A DNA stretch of 42,645 bases from positions 1 to 42,645 of the forward strand of contig NZ_JADPUN010000225.1 of the NCBI RefSeq assembly GCF_015690345.1. The letters run 5' to 3'. The notes beneath the pieces were generated by a model. It did not search any database and was not told where the DNA came from. It was given only the letters and a program-made list of their open reading frames with translations. This stretch comes from Plantactinospora alkalitolerans. GTDB lineage: Bacteria; Actinomycetota; Actinomycetes; Mycobacteriales; Micromonosporaceae. Both the position numbers and the translations under genes were made by a program. How positions within the stretch are numbered: position 1 is the first letter of the stretch; each line of letters begins with the position of its first letter. Positions 23,338 to 30,566 of this stretch are shown piece after piece.

Positions 23338-24498
23338 GTGCGGATCGGCATCGTGTGTCCGTACTCCTTCGACGTGCCGGGCGGGGTGCAGAACCACATC
23401 GTCGACCTGGCGGAGGCGCTGATCGGTCTCGGACACGAGGTGAGCGTTCTCGCGCCCGCGGACGACGACTCGCCCCTGCCGTCGTACGTCGTTCCGGCCG
23501 GTCGGTCGGTGCCGTTCCCGTACAACGGTTCGGTGGCCCGGATCACCTTCGGACCGGTTTCCACCGCCCGGGTCCGGCGTTGGCTGGCCCGCGGACAGTT
23601 CGACGTGCTGCACGTACACGAGCCGTTCGTGCTCAGCCTCTCGCTGCTCGCGGTGCTCTCCGCCCGGGGGCCGGTGGTGGCGACCTTCCACACCGCGATG
23701 ACCCGGTCCCGGGCGCTGGCCGTCGCCCAGGGGATGCTGCAACTCGTGCTGGAGCGGATCACCGCCCGGATCGCGGTGAGCGCGCTGGCCCGCAAGCTCC
23801 AGGTGGAGCACCTCGACGGTGGCGCGGTGGAGATCCCCAACGGGGTGGCGGTGGCGAAGTTCGCCAATGCCGAGCCGTTGCCGGGCTGGCCCGGCCGCAG
23901 CGGCCCGGGTCAGGGCGGCACGCTGGGCTTTCTCGGCCGGTTCACCGAGACCCGGAAGGGGTTCGGGGTGTTGCGGGACGCGTTCGTGGCGCTCGCCCCC
24001 GAGCGTCCGGGGCTGCGGCTGCTGGTCGCGGGGCCGGGGGACCTGGACGACCTGTACGAGGGCGTTCCGCCGGGGCTGCGGGACCGGATCACCTTCCTCG
24101 GCCGGGTATCCGAGGAGGACAAGGCACGGATGCTGCGCAGCGTCGACCTCTACGTCGCGCCGAACATCGGTGGCGAGTCGTTCGGGATGATCCTCACCGA
24201 GGCGATGGCAGCGGGCGCGACGGTGGTGGCCAGTGACCTGGACGCGTTCCGGCGGGTGCTGGACGGTGGCCGGGCCGGGGAGATCTTTCCCACCGGGGAC
24301 GCCCGGGCGTTGCGCAACACCCTCGCGAGGCTGCTCGATGATCCGGTGCGCCGGGCGGAACTCTCCGCCTGCGCCAAGGAGGTGGTCGCGGCCTTCGACT
24401 GGCCGACGGTTGCCCGCCGGGTTCTGGAGGTATACGCAACAGCGATCGAGGCCACCGACGGTCGCGTGCTGGACGAGGAGTGGATCGGCCCGATCTGA
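23338..24498 (+). CDS. pimA: Phosphatidylinositol alpha-mannosyltransferase
   Basis: A 386-aa GT4-family glycosyltransferase that transfers mannose from GDP-mannose to PI to give PIM1 at the cytosolic face of the membrane. It opens with RIGIVCPYSFDVPGGVQNHI, including the glycine-rich loop and the H of the PimA acceptor site. FDVLHVHEPF and the C-terminal E-x7-E motif (ESFGMILTEAMAAG) are also present. The start is GTG 23338 with GGGGGAGGGG upstream; more upstream frame overlaps the acyltransferase gene. The three genes pgsA, acyltransferase and pimA are collinear and probably co-transcribed. Confidence 0.95.
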   Translation: MRIGIVCPYSFDVPGGVQNHIVDLAEALIGLGHEVSVLAPADDDSPLPSYVVPAGRSVPFPYNGSVARITFGPVSTARVRRWLARGQFDVLHVHEPFVLSLSLLAVLSARGPVVATFHTAMTRSRALAVAQGMLQLVLERITARIAVSALARKLQVEHLDGGAVEIPNGVAVAKFANAEPLPGWPGRSGPGQGGTLGFLGRFTETRKGFGVLRDAFVALAPERPGLRLLVAGPGDLDDLYEGVPPGLRDRITFLGRVSEEDKARMLRSVDLYVAPNIGGESFGMILTEAMAAGATVVASDLDAFRRVLDGGRAGEIFPTGDARALRNTLARLLDDPVRRAELSACAKEVVAAFDWPTVARRVLEVYATAIEATDGRVLDEEWIGPI

Positions 24499-24645
24499 GC
24501 CGACCGGGCCGGACTGCGCCGATCGCGCCGACCTGGGCGGGCTGGGCCGCGATGGGATGATCGGGCTGATCCGGGTCGGCTGGACCGAGCCGGTCCGGCT
24601 GACGTGCCAGGGAAACGGGAATGGGGCCGCACTACGATGCCGGGC

Positions 24646-25140
24646 ATGTGGTGGGTGGTGGGCGTCGTCGTGGCGATCGTCCTGGTAACGACGTACCTGA
24701 CCTGGACGGCGGCCCGGGTCGACCGCCTGCACTCCCGGGTGGAGTCGGCGGCCCGGGCGCTTGACGCGCATCTGCTCCGCCGGGCGGCCGCCGCCGCGGT
24801 GCTGGCCGAGGAGCGGTACGCGGTGGAGTTGTATGCCGCGTCCCGGATCGCCCTGGACGCCGAGGGCGACGAGCGGGAGGCCGCCGAGAACGACCTGACC
24901 CGGCAACTGCGGATCACGCCGCTCGACCCGGACGACCAGGTCGCCGGGGCGGTGATCGGGGCCAGCCGTCGGCTCGGACTGGCCCGTCAGGTCCATACCG
25001 ACCTGGTCCGTGACGCGCTGTCTGCGCGGCGGCGTCCCCTGGTCCGGCTGATGCGGATGTCGCGGAAGCGCGAGCGGCCCCGCTACTTCGACATCGACGA
25101 CCCGACGCTGGACACCCGGACCGGGCTCTCCGTCAGCTGA
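24646..25140 (+). CDS. Small membrane-anchored protein between pimA and pdxS
   Basis: A 164-aa protein with one N-terminal helix (WWVVGVVVAIVLVTTYLTW), then a charged helical region that looks coiled-coil-like, including RVDRLHSRVESAARALDAHL. The architecture is LemA-like and matches the N-terminal part of the mycobacterial protein at this locus (Rv2609c), which, as I recall, also has a Nudix domain; no Nudix box is present here. TACGAT (24635-24640) six bases before ATG 24646 hints at a leaderless start; ATG 24637 is an alternative. Function unknown. Confidence 0.75.
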   Translation: MWWVVGVVVAIVLVTTYLTWTAARVDRLHSRVESAARALDAHLLRRAAAAAVLAEERYAVELYAASRIALDAEGDEREAAENDLTRQLRITPLDPDDQVAGAVIGASRRLGLARQVHTDLVRDALSARRRPLVRLMRMSRKRERPRYFDIDDPTLDTRTGLSVS

Positions 25141-25300
25141 TCGGGCTGCTCGGCCCGGCACCGGGCCGCTTCGGCGACCGTGAGCCGGGACACAGGGCAG
25201 GCCACCCGGGGGCTGATTGGCTGTCGGTCGCGCGTTGTACTCCGCGTAACATCGGGGGCGGATTTCATCCGCCACACCACTGTCGAGGAGCGAGAACGCC

Positions 25301-26251
25301 GTGTCCGATTCCACCGCCAAGTCCGGTTCCGACCATTCGACGGCCCCGGCGCAGGCCGGAAGTGCCACCCCCGTGGTCGGCACCGCACGGGTCAAGCGGG
25401 GCATGGCCGAGATGCTCAAGGGCGGCGTGATCATGGATGTGGTCACCGCCGAGCAGGCCAAGATCGCAGAGGATGCCGGCGCTGTCGCGGTGATGGCGCT
25501 GGAGCGGGTCCCCGCCGACATCCGTGCCCAGGGCGGGGTGTCCCGGATGAGCGATCCGGACATGATCGACGGCATCATCAACGCCGTCTCCATTCCGGTG
25601 ATGGCGAAGGCCCGGATCGGCCACTTCGTGGAGGCCCAGGTGCTCCAGGCCCTCGGAGTGGACTACGTGGACGAGTCCGAGGTGCTGACCCCGGCGGACT
25701 ACGCGAACCACATCGACAAGTGGGCGTTCACGGTGCCCTTCGTCTGTGGGGCGACGAACCTCGGTGAGGCGCTGCGGCGGATCACCGAGGGAGCGGCCAT
25801 GATCCGGTCCAAGGGCGAGGCGGGCACCGGCGACGTTTCCAACGCGACCACGCACATGCGCAAGATCCGTGACGAACTCCGTCGCCTCGGTTCGCTGCCG
25901 ACCGACGAGCTGTACGTCGCCGCCAAGGAGTTGCAGGCCCCGTACGAGCTGGTCCGGGAGGTGGCGGAGACCGGGAAACTGCCGGTCGTGCTGTTCACCG
26001 CCGGTGGCATCGCCACCCCGGCCGACGCGGCGATGATGATGCAGCTCGGCGCGGAGGGCGTCTTCGTCGGTTCCGGGATCTTCAAGTCCGGCAACCCGGC
26101 ACAGCGGGCCGCCGCGATCGTCAAGGCGACCACCTTCTACGACGACCCGGACGTGCTGGCCAAGGTGTCGCGCGGGCTCGGCGAGGCGATGGTGGGAATC
26201 AACGTGGACGACATCCCGGCCCCGCACCGCCTCGCGGAGCGGGGTTGGTGA
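25301..26251 (+). CDS. pdxS: Pyridoxal 5'-phosphate synthase lyase subunit
   Basis: A 316-aa TIM-barrel synthase subunit. It condenses ribose-5-phosphate, glyceraldehyde-3-phosphate and ammonia into PLP, using ammonia delivered by PdxT. Conserved blocks are [37 protein letters not shown], the Schiff-base Lys in MAKARIGHF, and the second Lys in [15 protein letters not shown]. The first ~25 residues (Ser/Ala/Gly-rich) precede the family core. The start is GTG 25301 behind GAGGAG. Its stop overlaps the first GTG of the repeat-extended pdxT frame by 4 bp. Confidence 0.97.
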   Translation: MSDSTAKSGSDHSTAPAQAGSATPVVGTARVKRGMAEMLKGGVIMDVVTAEQAKIAEDAGAVAVMALERVPADIRAQGGVSRMSDPDMIDGIINAVSIPVMAKARIGHFVEAQVLQALGVDYVDESEVLTPADYANHIDKWAFTVPFVCGATNLGEALRRITEGAAMIRSKGEAGTGDVSNATTHMRKIRDELRRLGSLPTDELYVAAKELQAPYELVREVAETGKLPVVLFTAGGIATPADAAMMMQLGAEGVFVGSGIFKSGNPAQRAAAIVKATTFYDDPDVLAKVSRGLGEAMVGINVDDIPAPHRLAERGW

Positions 26252-26427
26252 GCGCGAGGAGTGAGTCGGGGTTGCGAGCCCCGCAGTCGCGAACGGACGG
26301 TGGCCCGGTGAGCGCGAGGAGTGAGCCGGGGTTGCGAGCCCCGCAGTCGCGAACGGACGGTGGCCCGGTGAGCGCGAGGAGTGAGTCGGGGTTGCGAGCC
26401 CCGCAGTCGCGAACGGACGGTGGCCCG
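26248..26427 (+). repeat. 60-bp tandem repeat, three copies, at the pdxS/pdxT junction
   Basis: Copies at 26248-26307, 26308-26367 and 26368-26427. Copies 1 and 3 are identical; copy 2 differs by one base (gagccgg for gagtcgg). Each contains GTGAGCGCGAGGAGTGAG and a small hairpin (cgggg, ttgcgag, ccccg), and each is open in the pdxT frame, encoding VSARSE followed by [13 protein letters not shown]. The first GTG overlaps the pdxS stop. Confidence 0.95.
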
Positions 26428-26442
26428 GCGGGTTCGGCGGAG

Positions 26443-27054
26443 GTGACCGTCGGGGTTCTCGCGCTCCAGGGCGACGTCCGCGAGCATCTGCTGGCGCTGA
26501 CCTCGGCTGGCGCGACCGCCCGCCGGGTCCGCCGGGCCGAGGAACTGGAGCAGGTCGACGGCCTGGTCATCCCCGGCGGCGAGTCGACCACCATCAGCAA
26601 GCTCGCCGACGAGTTCGGGCTGCTCGACCCGCTGCGCAAGCGGATCGACGCCGGCATGCCGGTGTACGGGTCCTGCGCCGGGATGATCATGCTAGCGACC
26701 GAGGTGCTGGACGGCCGCCCCGACCAGCAGAGCTTCGGCGGCATCGAGATGACCGTCCGGCGCAACGCGTTCGGACGGCAGATCGACTCCTTCGAGGCGC
26801 CGGTCGAGATCGTCGGCGTACCCGGGCCGAGTTTCTCCGCCGTCTTCATCCGGGCGCCCTGGGTCGAGCGGGTCGGCGACGGGGTCGAGGTGCTGGGACG
26901 GGTGACCGAGGGGCCGGCCGCCGGCCGGATCGTCGCGGTTCGGCAGGGGAACGCCGTCGCGACATCCTTCCATCCGGAGTTGACCGGGGACCGGCGCCTG
27001 CACCGCTGGTTCGTGGATCTCGTCCGGCGGTCCGAGGACCGATCCGGGGCCTGA
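26443..27054 (+). CDS. pdxT: Pyridoxal 5'-phosphate synthase glutaminase subunit
   Basis: A class I glutamine amidotransferase that supplies ammonia to PdxS. The core starts [19 protein letters not shown]; it has GGESTT, nucleophile Cys in VYGSCAGM, and the His-x-Glu dyad in SFHPEL. GTG 26443 gives a normal 203-aa protein. The frame is open without a stop from GTG 26248, which overlaps the pdxS TGA, so a coupled start would add 65 residues, 60 of them from the triple repeat. The true start cannot be settled: no well-spaced ribosome site precedes 26443, and GTGA coupling is typical of this genome. Confidence 0.93.
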   Translation: MTVGVLALQGDVREHLLALTSAGATARRVRRAEELEQVDGLVIPGGESTTISKLADEFGLLDPLRKRIDAGMPVYGSCAGMIMLATEVLDGRPDQQSFGGIEMTVRRNAFGRQIDSFEAPVEIVGVPGPSFSAVFIRAPWVERVGDGVEVLGRVTEGPAAGRIVAVRQGNAVATSFHPELTGDRRLHRWFVDLVRRSEDRSGA

Positions 27055-27243
27055 ACCGGGCGGGGAGGCGGCGCCGAGCGTGGTCGATCCGGACTGCGAT
27101 GTGCGAACCGTTTGATCCGACCCCGTGCCGGGCGCGGATGGGCCGGAGCGGCGTCGGTAGGATTGTCGCGGGTTCGGCGGTTCTTCGTGGAGATGCGCGC
27201 GGTGCAGTCGACGCAGACGGCGGGTAGCAACGGAGGTTAGCTT
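27055..27243. promoter_or_regulatory. Upstream region of yebC
   Basis: A 189-bp gap between pdxT and yebC. GGAGGT ends six bases before the yebC ATG. TAGGAT at 27158-27163 could be a -10, giving a leader of about 75 nt, but no -35 is obvious. No hairpin or small gene was recognised. Confidence 0.35.
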
Positions 27244-27993
27244 ATGTCCGGCCACTCAAAGTGGGCGACGACGAAGCACAAGAAGGCGGTCATCGACGCC
27301 AAGCGTGGCAAGATGTTCGCGAAGCTCATCAAGAACGTCGAGGTCGCGGCGCGTACCGGCGGTGGTGACCCGGCTGGTAATCCGACTCTTTTCGACGCCA
27401 TTCAGAAGGCGAAGAAGAACTCGGTGCCCAACGACAACATCGACCGGGCGGTGAAGCGCGGCTCCGGGTTGGAGGCCGGCGGTGCCGACTGGCAGACGGT
27501 GATGTACGAGGGGTACGCGCCCGGCGGCGTCGCCCTGCTGATCGAGTGCCTGACCGACAACCGCAACCGGGCCGCGACCGAGGTCCGGACCGCGCTGACC
27601 CGCAACGGTGGTTCGTTGGCGGACGCGGGTTCGGTGTCGTACATGTTCTCCCGCAAGGGTGTCGTGATCGTTCCGAAGGCGGGCCTGTCCGAGGACGACG
27701 TGCTGCTCGCCGTGCTCGACGCCGGCGCCGAGGAGGTCAACGATCTCGGTGAGGCGTTCGAGGTGATCTCCGAGCCGGGTGACCTGATCGCGGTCCGGAC
27801 CGCACTGCAGGACGCCGGCATCGACTACGAGTCGGCCGAGTCGTCGCTGGTCCCGAGCATGACCGTGCCGCTGGACGCCGAGGGCGCCCGCAAGGTGTTC
27901 AAGCTGATCGACGCCCTCGAGGACTCCGACGACGTGCAGAACGTCTTCGGCAACTTCGACGTCTCCGACGAGGTCATGGCGGCGGTCGGCTGA
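27244..27993 (+). CDS. yebC: YebC/PmpR family DNA-binding regulatory protein
   Basis: A 249-aa protein of the YebC/TACO1 family. It opens with [20 protein letters not shown] and has [27 protein letters not shown], and the domain 2-3 segment [15 protein letters not shown]. Members bind DNA as regulators, and some are reported to help ribosomes through proline-rich stretches. ATG 27244 is supported by GGAGGT. In many actinobacteria ruvC, ruvA and ruvB follow; here they do not, and a different set of genes begins. Confidence 0.96.
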   Translation: MSGHSKWATTKHKKAVIDAKRGKMFAKLIKNVEVAARTGGGDPAGNPTLFDAIQKAKKNSVPNDNIDRAVKRGSGLEAGGADWQTVMYEGYAPGGVALLIECLTDNRNRAATEVRTALTRNGGSLADAGSVSYMFSRKGVVIVPKAGLSEDDVLLAVLDAGAEEVNDLGEAFEVISEPGDLIAVRTALQDAGIDYESAESSLVPSMTVPLDAEGARKVFKLIDALEDSDDVQNVFGNFDVSDEVMAAVG

Positions 27994-28063
27994 GGCGTAC
28001 GGTCGGTGCCCGGTCCCACCCCCCGGATGCCGAACGGGCCGGGCGCCGTTCCATGCTGGTCTG

Positions 28064-28189
28064 ATGACGGGCGGTCCCGGTGAGCCGCCCGATCGGATGC
28101 CGGAGTCGGACCCGGGCGCACGGTTGGCGTACCGGAGCACGCTGACGATCGTCTACGACGACCCGGCGGACGGGCCGGCAGACGACTAG
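28064..28189 (+). CDS. Possible 41-residue protein
   Basis: A short frame from ATG 28064 encodes 41 residues, with ARLAYRSTLTIVYDDPADG in the second half, which looks protein-like rather than low complexity. It lies 70 bp after yebC and its stop overlaps the stop of the convergent TrmO-like gene by 4 bp. No clear ribosome site and no recognised family. It could equally be chance. Confidence 0.3.
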   Translation: MTGGPGEPPDRMPESDPGARLAYRSTLTIVYDDPADGPADD

Positions 28190-28638
28190 CGCTCGGTGTC
28201 CCGGTCGAGTACCGGCTTGACGTCGAGGATGGGTGTTCCGTCCAGGGCCTCCAGGTCGCGTACCCGGACCCGGAGATCGTCGATCTCCACGATGGACACC
28301 CGGTGCAGCCCGATCGGATTCGGCCGGTCCGGTGAGCGGGTGCTGAACACTCCTGTCGGTGGCCGGCCGAGGTCACCCCGGGGATGCACCACCAGTACGT
28401 CCCGACTGGACCGGTCGAACCAGGTCAGCAGCAGAACGTCGATGCCGACCTCGAGATCACGCAGGCCCTCGCGGATCTCCGGCTCGAACACCAGCCACGC
28501 CTCGGGCGAACCCTCGTCGCCCTGCCTCGGCGCCGTTGCCCGGTCTACCAGCGGGGACTCGACCCGCCCGATCGGATGCAACGCGTACGGCGGGTCCGCC
28601 GTATCGACGTGACCGGCCAGCGTCGGCTTGCTGTTCAT
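28186..28638 (-). CDS. TrmO/TsaA-like SAM-dependent methyltransferase
   Basis: A 150-aa protein of the UPF0066/TrmO beta-barrel family, which in E. coli methylates the N6-threonylcarbamoyladenosine at position 37 of tRNA-Thr. Typical blocks are LHPIGRVESP, DVLLLTWFDRSSRDVLVVHP, GVFSTRSPDRPNPIGLHRV and ALDGTPILDVKPVL. It lacks the C-terminal extension of the longer bacterial TrmO, so the substrate may differ. ATG 28638 is preceded by a GGGGGAAA ribosome site. It is monocistronic between yebC and the serine hydrolase. Confidence 0.88.
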   Translation of the reverse strand: MNSKPTLAGHVDTADPPYALHPIGRVESPLVDRATAPRQGDEGSPEAWLVFEPEIREGLRDLEVGIDVLLLTWFDRSSRDVLVVHPRGDLGRPPTGVFSTRSPDRPNPIGLHRVSIVEIDDLRVRVRDLEALDGTPILDVKPVLDRDTER

Positions 28639-28753
28639 GAGTTTCCCCCGATCGGCCCGGACCAGCATCTTATGATCCTCCGTCGATCTTCGATGCCCTC
28701 GGTTGAGACCGACCACTGTCAGGGTGTTGATGTCCGCATCGTTGTTTACGCGA

Positions 28754-30130
28754 TCACCCTGATCGTGGGTGTACCCGGGAGTTGGTGTGAAGGTACCGGG
28801 CGGTGCCGTCGGCGAAGTCGTAGATCGCGACCGTCTGGGTGTCCTCCAACGGACCCGTCGGTGGCATCAGGAAATGTGTTTCGCTCACCGGGATTAGTTC
28901 GTATCTGATCCGGTCCGGTTTCTGGAGGAACTCCGCCTGCGTCGGGTCGAGGATCAGGGTCAGGGCCAGGGTTCCACCGTCGGCGGACACCTCGTACCGG
29001 CTGCCGGGGCGCTCGTAGACACCTTCGTACCTGGACGGGTCGAGGTTCAGCGTCGGGTCCGGTGCGGGCAGGTCCGGGATGGTGACCGTGCCGAGTTCGG
29101 TCAGGAGTTCGTTGAACACCTTGCGGTAGAAGCTCTCCCGTGGCCCGCCGTTTGTGAGCATCGCGATGGCGGTGTTCGAGTTGGGCAGGATCCGTAGCCG
29201 GGCGTTCTGGCCGATCGTGCTGCCGTCGGTGGCGTAGACGGTTTCGCCGCGCCAGTCACAGACGACGAGACCGAGTCCCCATTCCGGCCCGAACATGTAG
29301 GGATCGGGTACGGACACACGCGAGCGCATCATCTCCCGGATGCTTCCGGCCGAGACGATGGACGTTCCGTTCGGAGCCGTGCCTCCGTGGAGCAGGACGT
29401 GCGCTACGGCGAGCACTTCCCGCATCGTTGAGGTGATGTTGCCGCCGGGGCCGAAGGCGCGCGGCAGGTGGTCCACCGGTGTGACGATCGGGCCCTCTTC
29501 CAGGGAGCGGATCAGGTGCCCGGTCGCGGCCCGGGTTTCGTCCACCTGGTCGCGCCAGCTGTTCGTGCTGGTCAGGGCCATGGGCTCGAAGAGACGATTT
29601 CGCATGACGTCGTCCCAGGGTTTGCCGTCGATGACCTCCAGGATCCGGGCGAGAATCGCGTACCCCAGTGCCGCGCTGTAGCCGTGGGTGCGGCTCGGCG
29701 GGGCGACCTGGGGCGCATCGGCGATGTTGTCGACCATGCGCTCGTAGACGTCTTCGTCTTCGCCGGGATCGCCGTAGGCTTCCTCGACACCGCTGGTGTG
29801 GTGCAGCAGGTGACGCGGGGTGACCTTGGCGCTCGTCTCGGGGTCGGCCACCCTGAAGCCGGGCAGGTAGGTCCGCACCGGCGTGTCCAGGTCGACCTTC
29901 CCCTCGTCGACGAGCTGCATGAAGGCCAGCGTGGTCCATGTCTTGGTCATGGAGCCGCATTGGTAGACGGTGTCGATCGTCGCGGGTTCGCCCGTTTCCA
30001 CGTTCTTGACGCCGACCGCGAGTTCGGTGAACTCGCCGGCGCGGAGCACGCCGATCGCGGCGCTCGGGATGCCGTACTCCGCCAGGAGTACGGCGATCCG
30101 GGCCTGAACGCCTGGCACGTCGATCGTCAT
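28754..30130 (-). CDS. Serine hydrolase (class C beta-lactamase fold)
   Basis: A 458-aa protein of the beta-lactamase/D-alanyl-D-alanine carboxypeptidase/esterase superfamily. The nucleophile motif S60-M-T-K63 is clear. The second motif appears as Y151-S-A, lacking the Asn of Y-x-N, which fits esterase-like members more than beta-lactamases. There is no signal peptide, so it is predicted cytosolic. A C-terminal domain of about 110 residues after LPAPDPTLNLDPSRYEGVY is lipocalin-like, as in other fused members. ATG 30130 overlaps the stop of the upstream 85-aa gene (ATGA), so the two are translationally coupled. Substrate unknown. Confidence 0.88.
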   Translation of the reverse strand: MTIDVPGVQARIAVLLAEYGIPSAAIGVLRAGEFTELAVGVKNVETGEPATIDTVYQCGSMTKTWTTLAFMQLVDEGKVDLDTPVRTYLPGFRVADPETSAKVTPRHLLHHTSGVEEAYGDPGEDEDVYERMVDNIADAPQVAPPSRTHGYSAALGYAILARILEVIDGKPWDDVMRNRLFEPMALTSTNSWRDQVDETRAATGHLIRSLEEGPIVTPVDHLPRAFGPGGNITSTMREVLAVAHVLLHGGTAPNGTSIVSAGSIREMMRSRVSVPDPYMFGPEWGLGLVVCDWRGETVYATDGSTIGQNARLRILPNSNTAIAMLTNGGPRESFYRKVFNELLTELGTVTIPDLPAPDPTLNLDPSRYEGVYERPGSRYEVSADGGTLALTLILDPTQAEFLQKPDRIRYELIPVSETHFLMPPTGPLEDTQTVAIYDFADGTARYLHTNSRVHPRSG

Positions 30131-30384
30131 CGGGGGAGACCGACCGCGTTCGCGGCGTCCGCCTCGAAGTACTCCGTCGTGGCGTAGGCGCCTGCGTGTG
30201 TCTCGAAGAAGTCCCGCACGCCGTCGACGGAGTCGTGCGTGATGATGTTGACCGCCTTGGCCCCGTCCTTGCTCGCGACCGCCACCTTCCAGGTGGCTCC
30301 CTTGGGGAGCATGGTGTGTGCCTTCTTCAGGCCACTCCAGAAATTGCTGTTGTCCGAGACGGTCGATACGGCCATCACGTGCAT
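30127..30384 (-). CDS. 85-aa protein coupled to the serine hydrolase
   Basis: A small protein of unknown family, opening MHVMAVSTVSDNSNFWSGLK and with a central WKVAVASKDGAKAVNII. The alternating strands and helices suggest a small alpha/beta ferredoxin-like fold, but that is only an impression. ATG 30384 has GGGGAGG nine bases upstream. It is the first gene of a two-gene operon, 180 bp from a divergent regulator and directly next to the regulator's candidate boxes. Confidence 0.75.
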   Translation of the reverse strand: MHVMAVSTVSDNSNFWSGLKKAHTMLPKGATWKVAVASKDGAKAVNIITHDSVDGVRDFFETHAGAYATTEYFEADAANAVGLPR

Positions 30385-30420
30385 GATCGTTGTCCTCCCC
30401 TTCAGGTTTGTTGAAAGCTA

Positions 30421-30533
30421 CGTTGCATTTCTACTTTCGTCAAACAAATCAGCGCAGAAAACTCAGGCCACGAGCCAATCGTTGCAACGGCATTGTGAAT
30501 CAATGCAACTATCTCAGCCGAGCCGTTGCAATG
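30421..30533. promoter_or_regulatory. Four TTGCA boxes in the divergent promoter region
   Basis: Cores lie at 30423-30427, 30482-30486, 30504-30508 (reverse orientation) and 30526-30530, with consensus GTTGCAWTK. The last three are spaced 22 bp centre to centre, about two helical turns. The region is AT-rich compared with its surroundings. It probably holds the operators of the divergent regulator and the promoters of both operons. Confidence 0.6.
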
Positions 30534-30566
30534 TACTGTTGATAAAGGCAAGGGGAGGAGGTGCCG

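Noticed and set aside
23317-25593. 758-codon minus-strand frame opposite pimA and the small membrane protein
   Set aside because: Shadow of pimA and neighbours; low-complexity product and no start context.
26248-26427. Three 60-bp repeats considered as a CRISPR-like array
   Set aside because: The copies are directly adjacent with no spacers and no cas genes are nearby; they are a tandem repeat.
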